A stretch of 64,000 nt of DNA from Vibrio comitans (GCA_024346835.1 AP024866.1:1736001-1800000), one strand, 5' to 3'; positions 27,673 to 37,812 are shown, counted from the stretch's first letter. Translations and numbers: made by a program. The notes: generated from the sequence alone by a model not told the origin.

Positions 27673-28671
27673 ATGCAACAAATTCTTGAACAACTTTATC
27701 GCCAAGAAGCCTTGAGCCAAGAGCAGAGTCAAACCTTGTTTGACCAAATTATCAAAGGCGAAGTAGAGCCGATTGTACTGAGTTCAGTTCTTACTGCTCT
27801 TAAAATTAAAGGCGAGACACCAGAAGAAATTGCTGGAGCGGCTAAAGCATTGCTTGCTAATGCACAGCCCTTCCCTCGTCCAGATTACGATTTTGCGGAT
27901 ATCGTAGGCACAGGTGGAGACGGTTCAAATACCTTCAACATCTCAACCACTGCAGCGTTTGTTGCAGCGGCAGTTGGCCTTAAAGTGGCAAAACACGGCA
28001 ACCGCGGCGTATCAAGTAAGTCTGGCTCTTCGGATCTGTTGGACTCTTTTGGTATTAATCTGGCGATGAGCGCTGAAGATACGGCAAAAGCGGTAGACGA
28101 TATCGGTGTTGCCTTTTTGTTTGCTCCTCAATATCACCAAGGTGTCCGCCACGCAATGCCTGTGCGTCAGGCACTGAAGACACGCACTATCTTCAATATT
28201 CTTGGCCCTCTGATTAACCCTGCTCGCCCGAACATCGAGCTAATGGGTGTTTACGATGAAAGCTTAGTCGCGCCTATTGCTGAAACCATGCAGCAGATGG
28301 ACATGAAACGAGCTGCGGTTGTTCATGGCAGTGGCCTTGATGAAGTAGCGATTCACGGCACAACAACGGTAGCTGAAATCAAAAACGGCAAAATAGAACA
28401 TTACACGCTAACGGCAGAAGACTTTGGTCTTAACACGCATCCGTTAGAGGCGCTAAAAGGTGGCACACCTGAAGAGAACCGCACTATTGTGACCAATCTC
28501 TTAACAGGCAAAGGTACTGAAGCGCAAGAATCAGCGGTAGCCGCTAATGTGGCCCTGCTAATGAAACTGTTTGGTCACGAAGACCTTAAAGCTAACGCAC
28601 AGCAGGCAATTGCTGCGATGCGCAGTGGAAAGGCATACCAACTTGTAGAACAACTGGCAGCTAGAGGTTAA
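27673..28671 (+). CDS. trpD: Anthranilate phosphoribosyltransferase
   Basis: A 332-residue TrpD that joins anthranilate and PRPP to make phosphoribosyl-anthranilate. The PRPP-binding GTGGDGSNTFNISTTAA, the following KHGNRGVSSKSGSSD and the metal/anthranilate region HGSGLDEVAIHG are all present. Length is normal for a stand-alone TrpD. AAGGAAG precedes the ATG. It is followed after two bases by trpCF in the same operon. Confidence 0.97.
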   Translation: MQQILEQLYRQEALSQEQSQTLFDQIIKGEVEPIVLSSVLTALKIKGETPEEIAGAAKALLANAQPFPRPDYDFADIVGTGGDGSNTFNISTTAAFVAAAVGLKVAKHGNRGVSSKSGSSDLLDSFGINLAMSAEDTAKAVDDIGVAFLFAPQYHQGVRHAMPVRQALKTRTIFNILGPLINPARPNIELMGVYDESLVAPIAETMQQMDMKRAAVVHGSGLDEVAIHGTTTVAEIKNGKIEHYTLTAEDFGLNTHPLEALKGGTPEENRTIVTNLLTGKGTEAQESAVAANVALLMKLFGHEDLKANAQQAIAAMRSGKAYQLVEQLAARG

Positions 28672-28673
28672 TC

Positions 28674-30065
28674 ATGTCAGAGCATATTTCTCAGCAAAAC
28701 AAAGACATGGCGCAAGTACTGGCTAAGATCGTTGCCGACAAAGCGATTTGGGTAGAAGAGCGCGAAAACGCGCAACCACTGGAGTCCTTTCAGTCGTCGC
28801 TGACTCAATCTGACCGCAGTTTTTATGATGCGCTTTCTGGGGACAACACCGCGTTTATCCTTGAGTGCAAAAAGGCTTCTCCATCAAAGGGGTTGATTCG
28901 TGATGACTTCGATCTGGACTACATTGCGTCGGTATACAACAATCACGCCAGTGCTATTTCGGTACTGACTGACGAGAAGTACTTTCAAGGCAGCTTTGAT
29001 TTCTTACCTCAGGTAAAGAAACAAACCAAGCAGCCTATTTTATGTAAAGACTTCATGATTTCGCCATATCAGGTCTACCTGGCTCGCCATTATCAAGCGG
29101 ATGCAATCTTGTTGATGCTGTCTGTTCTTAATGACGACGAATATCGCGAACTTGCACAAATTGCGCACTTATTAGGTATGGGCGTTCTTACCGAAGTCAG
29201 TAATGAAGAAGAACTTGAACGTGCTATCGAGTTGAAAGCAAAAGTGGTTGGCATCAACAACCGCAATTTACGTGACCTTACTATTGACCTAAACCGCACC
29301 AAACAACTGGCACCAAAATTGCCAGAAGGCACCACGGTTATTTCTGAATCGGGTATCTACAACCATCAACAAGTGCGTGATCTTGCTAAGTTCGCAAATG
29401 GCTTCTTGATTGGTAGCTCATTGATGTCAGAAGACAACATTGAACTGGCAGTACGTAAAGTATTGCTGGGTGAAAACAAGGTTTGCGGTTTGACTCATGC
29501 CGATGATGCAGCAAAAGCTTATAATGCGGGTGCTATCTATGGCGGGCTTATCTTTGCCGATAAGTCCAAACGCAAGGTAGATGAAGAGAGCGCACGCCTG
29601 ACAATGAGCGGTGCGCCACTTCGTTATGTAGGCGTCTTTCAGAACCAAAGCTCTGAATACATCTGCGAGATGGCAAAATCCTTAGAGTTAAATGCGATTC
29701 AGTTGCATGGTGATGAAGACGAAGCCTTTGTCGCTGACCTGCGTGAGCAACTTGATGACAACACTGAGATTTGGAAAGCCTACGGTGTAATGGACGAAGT
29801 GCCTTCTTTTGTAGGAAACGTTGACCGTCACCTTCTCGATTCAAAAATAGGCACTCAAAGCGGTGGCACTGGTAAAGCATTTGATTGGTCAAAAATAGAC
29901 AATCCTAATGTGATGCTAGCGGGTGGCTTAAATGCAGACAATATTGCCGAGGCATCACAGCTTGGCTGTTTGGGTCTTGATCTGAACTCCGGCGTAGAAA
30001 TTGAACCAGGTAAGAAATCTCGTGAAAAGCTAGAACAAGCTTTTGCCACGATCAGAAATTATTGA
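28674..30065 (+). CDS. trpCF: Bifunctional indole-3-glycerol-phosphate synthase / phosphoribosylanthranilate isomerase
   Basis: A 463-residue fusion of two TIM barrels. Residues about 1-255 are the TrpC synthase (FILECKKASPSKG, ILCKDFMISPYQ, GINNRNLRDL, ISESGI). Residues about 256-463 are the TrpF isomerase (VCGLTHADDAAKAYNAGA, NAIQLHGDED, LAGGLNADNI, LDLNSGVE). It catalyses steps 3 and 4 of the pathway. The same fusion occurs in E. coli. It begins two bases after trpD. Confidence 0.97.
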   Translation: MSEHISQQNKDMAQVLAKIVADKAIWVEERENAQPLESFQSSLTQSDRSFYDALSGDNTAFILECKKASPSKGLIRDDFDLDYIASVYNNHASAISVLTDEKYFQGSFDFLPQVKKQTKQPILCKDFMISPYQVYLARHYQADAILLMLSVLNDDEYRELAQIAHLLGMGVLTEVSNEEELERAIELKAKVVGINNRNLRDLTIDLNRTKQLAPKLPEGTTVISESGIYNHQQVRDLAKFANGFLIGSSLMSEDNIELAVRKVLLGENKVCGLTHADDAAKAYNAGAIYGGLIFADKSKRKVDEESARLTMSGAPLRYVGVFQNQSSEYICEMAKSLELNAIQLHGDEDEAFVADLREQLDDNTEIWKAYGVMDEVPSFVGNVDRHLLDSKIGTQSGGTGKAFDWSKIDNPNVMLAGGLNADNIAEASQLGCLGLDLNSGVEIEPGKKSREKLEQAFATIRNY

Positions 30066-30074
30066 TTACAACGC

Positions 30075-30102
30075 CTATCTCACTGAGTATGTACTGAGAT
30101 AG
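30075..30102 (+). repeat. Inverted repeat between trpCF and trpB
   Basis: CTATCTCA (30075-30082) pairs with TGAGATAG (30095-30102) around a 12-base loop, within the 62-base gap. There is no T-run, so it does not look like a terminator. It may stabilise or process the mRNA. Confidence 0.55.
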
Positions 30103-30127
30103 CGATACCGAATTTAAGGATATTACG

Positions 30128-31318
30128 ATGGCAAAACTAGATGCCTACTTTGGCGAGTTCGGTGGACAATACGTTCCACAGATCCTCGTTCCAGCGCTTG
30201 ACCAACTTGAGCAAGCTTTCATTGACGCACAAGAAGACCCAGAATTTCACGCTGAATTCATGCAATTATTGCAAGAATACGCAGGTCGCCCAACAGCGCT
30301 AACGCTGACTCGCAACCTGACGACAGGCACGAAAACCAAGCTATATCTAAAGCGTGAAGACTTACTTCACGGTGGTGCGCATAAAACCAACCAAGTGTTA
30401 GGCCAAGCACTTCTTGCTAAACGCATGGGTAAGAAAGAGATCATCGCAGAAACTGGTGCAGGCCAACACGGCGTTGCATCAGCACTCGCTTGTGCGCTTC
30501 TTGGTCTTAAGTGTCGCGTTTACATGGGTGCTAAAGACGTTGAACGTCAAAGCCCTAACGTATTCCGCATGCGTCTAATGGGTGCCGAAGTTATCCCAGT
30601 ACACTCTGGCTCAGCAACATTAAAAGATGCGTGTAACGAAGCTCTGCGTGACTGGTCTGCAAGCTATGAAGACGCGCACTACCTATTAGGTACTGCTGCA
30701 GGTCCTCACCCATTCCCAACTATCGTGCGCGAATTCCAGCACATGATTGGTGAAGAGACTAAGCACCAAATCATGGCTCGCGAAGGCCGTTTACCTGACG
30801 CTGTTATCGCTTGTGTTGGCGGTGGTTCAAACGCGATTGGTATGTTCTCTGACTTCATCGAAGAGTCTGATGTTCGTCTTATTGGTGTAGAGCCTGCTGG
30901 TAAAGGTCTAGATACAGACATGCACGGCGCACCACTTAAGCACGGCAAACTAGGTATCTTCTTTGGTATGAAGGCACCTTTGATGCAAGATACTCACGGT
31001 CAAATTGAAGAGTCTTACTCGGTATCAGCAGGACTTGATTTCCCATCAGTGGGCCCGCAACACGCTCACCTTAACGCGACAGGCCGCGCAGAATATGGCG
31101 CAGTTACTGATGATGAAGCACTAGATGCATTCCAGATCTTGGCTCGTAAAGAAGGCATCATCCCTGCTCTTGAATCAGCGCATGCACTTGCCTATGCATT
31201 AAAACTGGCATTTGATGAGCCAGAAAAAGAACAACTGTTAGTGGTTAACCTATCAGGCCGCGGTGATAAAGATATCTTCACTGTGCACGATATTCTGAAA
31301 GAAAAGGGAGAAATATAA
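30128..31318 (+). CDS. trpB: Tryptophan synthase beta chain
   Basis: A 396-residue PLP enzyme that condenses indole with serine. The PLP lysine is Lys86 in [15 protein letters not shown], the phosphate-binding glycines are in [12 protein letters not shown], and the carboxylate-binding loop AETGAGQHG is intact. AAGGA precedes the ATG. Its stop codon shares a base with the trpA start (TAATG), so the two subunits are coupled for assembly of the alpha2-beta2 complex. Confidence 0.98.
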   Translation: MAKLDAYFGEFGGQYVPQILVPALDQLEQAFIDAQEDPEFHAEFMQLLQEYAGRPTALTLTRNLTTGTKTKLYLKREDLLHGGAHKTNQVLGQALLAKRMGKKEIIAETGAGQHGVASALACALLGLKCRVYMGAKDVERQSPNVFRMRLMGAEVIPVHSGSATLKDACNEALRDWSASYEDAHYLLGTAAGPHPFPTIVREFQHMIGEETKHQIMAREGRLPDAVIACVGGGSNAIGMFSDFIEESDVRLIGVEPAGKGLDTDMHGAPLKHGKLGIFFGMKAPLMQDTHGQIEESYSVSAGLDFPSVGPQHAHLNATGRAEYGAVTDDEALDAFQILARKEGIIPALESAHALAYALKLAFDEPEKEQLLVVNLSGRGDKDIFTVHDILKEKGEI

Positions 31319-32124
31319 TGGATCGTTACGCTGCGCTATTCGAGCGTTTAGACGCTAAACAACAAGGTGCATTTGTTCCTTTCGTGACTATTGGCGATCC
31401 TAATCCAGAGCTATCTTTGCAAATTATGCAAACGCTAGCCAACTCTGGTGCTGATGCCCTTGAACTCGGCATTCCATTTTCAGATCCATTGGCAGATGGT
31501 CCAACAATCCAAGGCGCAAATATTCGCGCTCTAGATTCAAAAACGACGCCGACTATTTGTTTTGAGTTGATCGCTCAGATCCGTGAACAACATCCAGACC
31601 TTCCTATCGGTCTTCTGGTTTACGCGAACCTAGTGTTTGCCAACGGTATTGAGCAGTTCTATCAGGCCTGTGCGAAAGCCGGCGTTGATTCCGTACTGAT
31701 TGCAGACGTTCCTACTGGCGAGAGTGAAGAATTCAATATTGCGGCTAAAAAAGCGGGTGTGCATGCCATCTTCATCGCTCCGCCAACAGCAACGGATGAA
31801 ACTCTTAAGCAAGTATCAGAGCTAGGTGGTGGTTACACTTACCTACTTTCTCGTGCCGGTGTGACGGGTGCAGAAACTAAGGCAAACATGCCGGTTGACC
31901 ACATGCTTGAGCGTCTAGCTAAGTTTGATGCTCCACCAGCACTGCTCGGTTTTGGTATCTCACAGCCTGAACAAGTAAAGACCGCTATCGAAGCAGGCGC
32001 TGCAGGTGCGATCTCTGGGTCTGCGGTTGTAAAGATCATCGAGAACAACGTTAACAACCCACAGCAAATGCTTGGCGAACTAGCGACTTTCGTAACAAAC
32101 ATGAAGGCAGCTACTCAAAAGTAA
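31318..32124 (+). CDS. trpA: Tryptophan synthase alpha chain
   Basis: A 268-residue TIM-barrel lyase that releases indole from indole-3-glycerol phosphate. The catalytic Glu and Asp lie in [16 protein letters not shown] near residues 48-62. The phosphate-binding glycines GFGISQPEQ and [12 protein letters not shown] are present. It is the last gene of the trp operon and is followed by a strong terminator. Confidence 0.98.
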   Translation: MDRYAALFERLDAKQQGAFVPFVTIGDPNPELSLQIMQTLANSGADALELGIPFSDPLADGPTIQGANIRALDSKTTPTICFELIAQIREQHPDLPIGLLVYANLVFANGIEQFYQACAKAGVDSVLIADVPTGESEEFNIAAKKAGVHAIFIAPPTATDETLKQVSELGGGYTYLLSRAGVTGAETKANMPVDHMLERLAKFDAPPALLGFGISQPEQVKTAIEAGAAGAISGSAVVKIIENNVNNPQQMLGELATFVTNMKAATQK

Positions 32125-32144
32125 TTCTGCTTTAGTGAATATAG

Positions 32145-32180
32145 AGCCACATTTTGCATTAGCAGAATGTGGCTTTTTTC
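32145..32180 (+). terminator. trp operon terminator
   Basis: AGCCACATTTTGC (32145-32157) pairs with GCAGAATGTGGCT (32162-32174) apart from one internal mismatch, and a T-run follows. It begins 20 bases after trpA. Confidence 0.9.
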
Positions 32181-32349
32181 ATTTTCCACCCCGCCATATG
32201 CAACATACTCATTACAACTCCTCTCATAATCGAGTTCAATATGTGTATAAATACCACCCAACGCAAACGATTGCCTTGCCCATTAATCATACAAAAAGAT
32301 AATTAACGATGAACAAGATCTGCTGGAATTATCAATCCCCCTAAAAATA

Positions 32350-32368
32350 GCGTGATCTAGATCGCACT
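32350..32368 (+). promoter_or_regulatory. Probable CRP (cAMP receptor protein) site
   Basis: The core CGTGATCTAGATCGCA (32351-32366) differs at two positions from the CRP consensus TGTGATCTAGATCACA. It lies about 135 bases upstream of the symporter start codon, in the 376-base gap after trpA, which otherwise holds the trp terminator and AT-rich promoter-like sequence. Cataboliter-type control of the symporter is inferred. Confidence 0.65.
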
Positions 32369-32500
32369 TATTCTTGCTAACCCTGCCACATAACCTCAGA
32401 TAAAAGTACAAAGAAGCACCCTAAAATATAGGGCAATGGGCCATATATATATTCTTATATTCGGCAATACCTAAAATTGTTAGCACAAAAGGTAAAGGAA

Positions 32501-33751
32501 GTGTTAAAAGATAAAAGTTTACTCGGCAATATTGGTGTGCAAGTTGTTATTGCAATGATTGTCGGCACCCTTGTGGGTGCAGTAATGGGTGAGAGCGCTA
32601 CTGTATTCGCTCCTCTAGGTACTATCTTCATTAATCTAATCAAGATGTTGGTTATTCCACTAGTCGCAGTTGCACTAATCTCTGGTGCTGCGGGTCTAGG
32701 TAACAGCTCTAATGCTGGTAAGGTTGGCCTAACAACCCTTGGTTTCTTCGGCTTAACTTCTGCACTAGCTGTAGCGCTCGCTTTGGTAATGGGTAACCTA
32801 TTCCAACCGGGTACTGGTATCGATGTGGCTTCTGTTCAGAGCATGTTCTCTACAGAATACGCAGCTCAAGGCGCCCTACCAGGCTTCTGGGATACTGTTA
32901 CTGGCATGATCCCAACGAACTTCTTCCAGTCTTTGAACGAAGCAAACATACTGCAAATCCTAGTTTTCTGTCTTTTCTTTGGTATTGCTGTTTCAAGTCT
33001 TGAGAAAGAGCGTCGCGACCCTTTGATCAATGGCGTAAATGCTATCGTTGATGCAATGGTATGGATGATCAACAAGGTGATGCTAATCGCACCTTTAGGC
33101 GTATTTGGCCTAATGGCTGACGCTGTTGGTTCGTTCGGTTTTGGCGCACTAATGGTGGTGTTCAAGCTATTCGTGGTTTATGTTGCTGCTATCTTGATCT
33201 TTGGTTTCGTTGTTTACCCTATTCTGGTTCACGTATTCACTAAGACTTCTGCGAAGAAATTCCTAGTCGCTATGAAGAAACCACAAGCGGTTGCACTTTC
33301 AACCGCTTCTTCTATGGCAACACTTCCTGTGACCATGAACACCGTTGAAAACGAGCTTGGCGTTAAAAACTCTACCGCTTCTTTCGTATTGCCTCTTGGC
33401 GCGACCATCAACATGTCAGGTAACGCAATCTACTACGGTTTAGTCGCGATCTTCTTCGCTCAGATGTTCGGTATCGATCTAAGCCTAGGTGCGTACATCG
33501 CTATCATCGCAACGTCTACATTAGGCGCGGTGGGTCAAGCGGGTGTACCTGGACCATCATTCCTTGTAGTTGCAGTTCTATTAGCCGCTGGTATCCCAAT
33601 CGAAGGCCTACCACTACTGTTTGCTCTAGACCGTATCTTCGACATGATTCGTACAGCGCTAAACATCACTGGCGATGCTGCATGTGCCGTTATCGTTGAT
33701 GCTCTAGTTGAAGAAGAAGCGCAAGTTGAGCTTCAGAAGCAACAAGCGTAA
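32501..33751 (+). CDS. DAACS/SLC1-family sodium:dicarboxylate or amino-acid symporter
   Basis: A 416-residue symporter of the glutamate/dicarboxylate (GltP/DctA-like) fold with eight membrane helices and two re-entrant hairpins. Hairpin 1 reads STASSMATLPVTM. The helix-7 signature is NMSGNAIYYG where classical members have NMDGT. Hairpin 2 contains GAVGQAGVPGPSF. The frame opens at TTG 32477, but GTG 32501 follows AAAAGG at nine bases and yields the compact N-terminus expected for this subgroup. Substrate is not predictable, because the substrate/sodium motif is altered. It is monocistronic. Confidence 0.9.
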   Translation: MLKDKSLLGNIGVQVVIAMIVGTLVGAVMGESATVFAPLGTIFINLIKMLVIPLVAVALISGAAGLGNSSNAGKVGLTTLGFFGLTSALAVALALVMGNLFQPGTGIDVASVQSMFSTEYAAQGALPGFWDTVTGMIPTNFFQSLNEANILQILVFCLFFGIAVSSLEKERRDPLINGVNAIVDAMVWMINKVMLIAPLGVFGLMADAVGSFGFGALMVVFKLFVVYVAAILIFGFVVYPILVHVFTKTSAKKFLVAMKKPQAVALSTASSMATLPVTMNTVENELGVKNSTASFVLPLGATINMSGNAIYYGLVAIFFAQMFGIDLSLGAYIAIIATSTLGAVGQAGVPGPSFLVVAVLLAAGIPIEGLPLLFALDRIFDMIRTALNITGDAACAVIVDALVEEEAQVELQKQQA

Positions 33752-33774
33752 CTAAGACAACGCAATTTAATATC

Positions 33775-33804
33775 AAGCTGGGCTATAACGCCCAGCTTTT
33801 TTAT
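33775..33804 (+). terminator. Terminator after symporter gene
   Basis: AAGCTGGGC (33775-33783) pairs with GCCCAGCTT (33790-33798) around loop TATAAC, followed by a T-run. Confidence 0.9.
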
Positions 33805-33939
33805 TTCGAATGTTTCCAAGACTTGTTTCTATTCTCATTGCGAACTACCCTTCTCTAGCGCTCGAAATTTAACCAGCGCCTTTTCTCTCGCGTACTCGTC
33901 GTAAAAAGTATCGCTCGCTCCATCAACCTTCGGTGATTT

Positions 33940-36657
33940 GTGGTGAGTTTTCAACGCAAAATAGTGGTGTCTTTCACCTTAATCCTAGGGCTTATTCTCT
34001 TTTCATTAGCAGGTTTGTTTGTTTTACAGCACGCCTCTCTCTTAAATGATTTAACGAAAGAACGTATAAAAACCACACTGAGTATTGCAGCTCAACCTAT
34101 TGAATCCTTCGCTGATATGGGCTTGCCTGTATCATTAGTCCGCAATAAGGAATACCTGCTACAACGCGCGCAAACAAGTGACCCAAACATTCAAAACCTG
34201 TACCTCCTCAACCTAACGGGAATAATGGTAGCCAGTGCAACAGGTGATAAGTTTTCCATTTCACAAAAAAGGGTCGAGCAATGGCTGCGCTCTTCTGAAG
34301 AGAGCTGGCCAATTATCAATACAGAAGACCAAGGCCTTGTTGGACGAGTGATATTAAACGGCGACGACCAAAGGATCGCGATACTGTTAATTCAATACGA
34401 CACTAGCGATATGGTGTTGAAGCAACAGACGTTTAAAGACAACATTTTAGCCTGGGCATGCGTAACTTGGTTGATAGGTTCGCTAATAGGCACTATTTTG
34501 CTTGGGCGAACTAGTAAACGAATCGTTAAGCAGCTACACAGCAGAAACAGTGTCAGTGAAGATATTTCCAAAAACTACAAAGCCGCAATAGATAACTACA
34601 ACAATGTTGGGCAATCATCCCCTTTACCGCTTTGTCATAAACCAGCCTCTTTTTCCATTAAAAATCTGACTGAAACAAGAGTAATGGGAATAGATGAAAC
34701 AGGCTTTACTAGGAAGATCCTCAAGAAGATGGGCTTGCAGGTTTTTTCTCTGGTACTGCTATGTGCACTCCTGCTTTCCCTTTATGGCCACAGAGAAATT
34801 CAGCGCTTCATATCCCCAGAAATAAACCTGCGAACCCAGCTAATTACCAACGAAATTGCCAAGGAATTTGAGCATGCAATGTACCTCAATATTCCCCTAG
34901 CTACCTTGGTACAAGATAAAAGCTATTTCGTGCACCTTATTAGTCTATTTGAAGAAATTGAAGGTTTAACAATCCAAACACAGCAGTGGTCTATCACTGT
35001 GGGGCGCGATCTAATCCACCTAAACAACAGTATTGAGAAGACTCTGCAACTCAGTCATCAAGACCAAGCAAGACTAATTTTTAAGACCAATAGCACCCAG
35101 ATAGACAAACAGATTTTGTCTCACTCAATGGATTTTTTAACCCTGTTAATAGTGGTATTACTATTGGGATTTGAGCTCATTGCCTTGATGCTTACCGTCT
35201 CTATTACAAAGCCTCTCAAAGCCTTGGCCATCATTGCCCGTAAACAAGCTCAGTTTGATTTTTCATTGCTGTACAGGGGAACGTCTGATCATCAGCAAAC
35301 TAAGCAACTGGATCAGTTAAATCAACAAGCGGTTAGCCTCTGCCAAAACGTAGTTAGGAAAATCATTTCCACACCCCAACGATTACAAGAGTTCGGAATT
35401 AAAGCAAACCGGTCACTACAGTTTTCATTTCCTAGACCAAAGGTACTGCGCCTTGCTCATCTATCGGATATACGTTTCGCCCTATTTCTTATCTCACTAG
35501 CGGATGAGTTACCTTTGTCTTTTTTCCTCATTTTCAGTAAAGAGCTTTTACCGCAAGTTGGAGCCGTCAACGCTAACTTGTTGCTGACGCTACCGCTCAT
35601 TAGTTACATGATTGCAGGTCTTGTTGTCGCACCTTTTGCAAGACCACTCAGCATCAAAATAGGATATAGGCACCTTTTTCTTGTTTCTGCTTCATTAACC
35701 ATATTGGCAAAAGTCGCCTTCTTTTACTCCACTAATATTCCACAGCTCATTTTCGCAAACGCTATCAACGGCATAGGTTTTGTACTGGCTCTATTAGCTT
35801 GCCAAGACTACGCATTGGATCAGTTACCTAGACAATCTCGAGCGATAGCCAATAGTCAGTTGCGAGCAACAGCAACGGCAGGTGTATTTACAGGGACGGC
35901 ATTAGGTGGCGTATTGGCGGAGTATGTTGGAGCAAGAGTCGCGTTTATCGTCTGTGCGGTATTTGCCGTTGTAGCGATGGTGCTCATTGCGCAGTTTGTC
36001 TGCAAAGGAAGGCCCAAGGTATCACGCTCAAGTTCGCAAGGGCTATCAATGAAAATGCTAGAGTGTCTCACCCATCGACGATACTTATCTCTCGTGATTG
36101 GCTACATGTTACCGCTAGCGCTGATTGACCATGTCTTCATTACCTACCTGTTGGCAATGCAGTTAAATGAAATTCAGGTTTCAGTGGTTGATATCTCTAG
36201 GGCTATGTTGCTGTACTTTCTGTTTTATATATTGGGTGGCTCTTTGTTAGGTAAACTCCCCCAAAGGTTACAAGTTACCCCAAGCCTACTTCCCATATCA
36301 CTACTTGCTACCTCTGGCGCATTATTATTAGTGTCGATGAACCCGAGTTTTATCGGCATGGTATGGGTTTGTATGCTTAGTGGTTTATGTATGGGTCTGT
36401 GCATGGGGCCTTTAACCGACAAGGTCATGCGACTCGCCGAAGGTCCACTCTCCTATCTTGGTGCCTCAAATGTGCTTGGCTTGATGCGTGTAATTGAGCG
36501 AGGCGGGGCAATCATCGGACTGCTCGTTGCAGGCATACTCAGCGGTTACTATTCCTATGCCGCTACTTTAAACGCTCTTGCGTGGTTCTCCATCGGCGGA
36601 GTAATGCTCAGCCTTCTACTGCTTATACCAGAGCGCAAGTTGGAGTCTCCATCATGA
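33940..36657 (+). CDS. Two-module periplasmic sensor fused to MFS transporter
   Basis: A 905-residue membrane protein in three parts. Residues 8-188 are a membrane helix, a periplasmic segment of about 138 residues that looks Cache-like, and a second helix. A cytoplasmic linker (189-263) leads to a second module, with helices at about 264-283 and 398-421 flanking a 115-residue periplasmic domain, ending in SITKPLKAL, which resembles the start of a HAMP linker. Residues about 510-897 form an MFS transporter with about twelve helices. There is no kinase, cyclase or methyl-accepting region. The start is GTG 33940 or the adjacent GTG 33943. Its TGA overlaps the next gene by ATGA. Inference: ligand sensing regulates, or feeds, transport. 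Confidence 0.8.
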   Translation: MVSFQRKIVVSFTLILGLILFSLAGLFVLQHASLLNDLTKERIKTTLSIAAQPIESFADMGLPVSLVRNKEYLLQRAQTSDPNIQNLYLLNLTGIMVASATGDKFSISQKRVEQWLRSSEESWPIINTEDQGLVGRVILNGDDQRIAILLIQYDTSDMVLKQQTFKDNILAWACVTWLIGSLIGTILLGRTSKRIVKQLHSRNSVSEDISKNYKAAIDNYNNVGQSSPLPLCHKPASFSIKNLTETRVMGIDETGFTRKILKKMGLQVFSLVLLCALLLSLYGHREIQRFISPEINLRTQLITNEIAKEFEHAMYLNIPLATLVQDKSYFVHLISLFEEIEGLTIQTQQWSITVGRDLIHLNNSIEKTLQLSHQDQARLIFKTNSTQIDKQILSHSMDFLTLLIVVLLLGFELIALMLTVSITKPLKALAIIARKQAQFDFSLLYRGTSDHQQTKQLDQLNQQAVSLCQNVVRKIISTPQRLQEFGIKANRSLQFSFPRPKVLRLAHLSDIRFALFLISLADELPLSFFLIFSKELLPQVGAVNANLLLTLPLISYMIAGLVVAPFARPLSIKIGYRHLFLVSASLTILAKVAFFYSTNIPQLIFANAINGIGFVLALLACQDYALDQLPRQSRAIANSQLRATATAGVFTGTALGGVLAEYVGARVAFIVCAVFAVVAMVLIAQFVCKGRPKVSRSSSQGLSMKMLECLTHRRYLSLVIGYMLPLALIDHVFITYLLAMQLNEIQVSVVDISRAMLLYFLFYILGGSLLGKLPQRLQVTPSLLPISLLATSGALLLVSMNPSFIGMVWVCMLSGLCMGLCMGPLTDKVMRLAEGPLSYLGASNVLGLMRVIERGGAIIGLLVAGILSGYYSYAATLNALAWFSIGGVMLSLLLLIPERKLESPS

Positions 36658-37679
36658 TCAAAGCTATGATTCAAATCTTCGTCTTCGCTTTACTAGTCTG
36701 CGCTACCAGTATGAGGGTTAATGCTTCTAACCAATATACCGTTACTATGGTGCTATGGGACGGATGCGAGGCAGTTTGTAACGGGCTCAATGATGCACTG
36801 CAAGACTCTGCCTACAATATTCAGTTTCAGCTGTTAAATGCGCGGGGCGATGCCAACAATCTGGCGGCTATAAGAGCTCAGATAAACGAAGAAAAGCCCG
36901 ATGCAGTGGTGACATGGGGAACCAAAACCACAATTGAAATCGCAGGCAGAACAAATAGTAAAAGTGGCGTAGATAGTTCAATTCCTGTGATTTTCACCCA
37001 AGTATCTGATCCTATCGCATCTGACATCATCCATGACTTCCAACATACTGGCCGACCCAATATTACCGGTGTGCACAGCCGAGTACCGGAAGTCGTCAAC
37101 ATCAGTGCCATCAAACAATACATGCCTAACTTTAAAGTGTTAGGTGTTTTGTTTGAACCCGGAGCGGAAAATTCAATCAATAAAGTAAAAGAGCTAAAAG
37201 CCTTGAGTGAACAACATGGATTCAATCTCGTTTCAGTTCCATTAGATTTGAATGCTGAACCTATTAAGGCCATTGACCACGGTGTTCAAAAACTCAAAAA
37301 GCATGGTGTTGATTTTATCTACCTAGGCTCGAGTACTTACTTAGAAAAGCATGGCGCTATCTTGATTGATTGTGCCCTAAAAGCCTCCCTACCCATTATT
37401 ACACCCTACGAGAACATGGTGCATGATTCACACGCCCTTATGTCTATCGCCGCTAACGATTATGAAGTTGGAAAAATAGCCGCACTACAAATAGAAAAAT
37501 TATTCTCAACTGATACGCAGGCAGGACAACTGCCCGTGCTGCAGGTGGAAGACTTTGCTTATACCGTAAATATTAACATCGCTAAAGTGCTCAATTTATA
37601 TCCTCCAATGTCTCTTTTGAAGATTATTGAGATCACCCCGCCAATTGAAGAAAACCTTTCCCTCGGAGATCTAAACTAA
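36654..37679 (+). CDS. ABC-type substrate-binding protein (ABC_sub_bind / TrpX-like family)
   Basis: A 341-residue periplasmic binding protein. The frame opens at 36582 inside the previous gene; the ATG at 36654 starts a normal signal peptide (MIKAMIQIFVFALLVCATSMRV) and overlaps the upstream TGA, so translation is coupled. Family landmarks are VVTWGTKTTIEIAG, IPVIFTQVSDPIAS, NITGVHS and VLFEPGAENS in the first lobe, and LPIITPYENMV in the second. No ABC permease or ATPase gene is adjacent; its neighbour is the sensor-MFS fusion. It probably presents a ligand to that protein, either for uptake or for sensing. The ligand is unknown. Confidence 0.85.
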   Translation: MIKAMIQIFVFALLVCATSMRVNASNQYTVTMVLWDGCEAVCNGLNDALQDSAYNIQFQLLNARGDANNLAAIRAQINEEKPDAVVTWGTKTTIEIAGRTNSKSGVDSSIPVIFTQVSDPIASDIIHDFQHTGRPNITGVHSRVPEVVNISAIKQYMPNFKVLGVLFEPGAENSINKVKELKALSEQHGFNLVSVPLDLNAEPIKAIDHGVQKLKKHGVDFIYLGSSTYLEKHGAILIDCALKASLPIITPYENMVHDSHALMSIAANDYEVGKIAALQIEKLFSTDTQAGQLPVLQVEDFAYTVNINIAKVLNLYPPMSLLKIIEITPPIEENLSLGDLN

Positions 37680-37812
37680 TTATTAAAGAATTCTTTAAAC
37701 TGTTTCGTGAGTGCAGCTAATTAAAACGCTTATTCAAGGTGTTATCTTGTTGATCTAGCAACCGATATCTCACTTACTATAAGTAGCACAGCTTAATTAG
37801 AGGATAGACACC

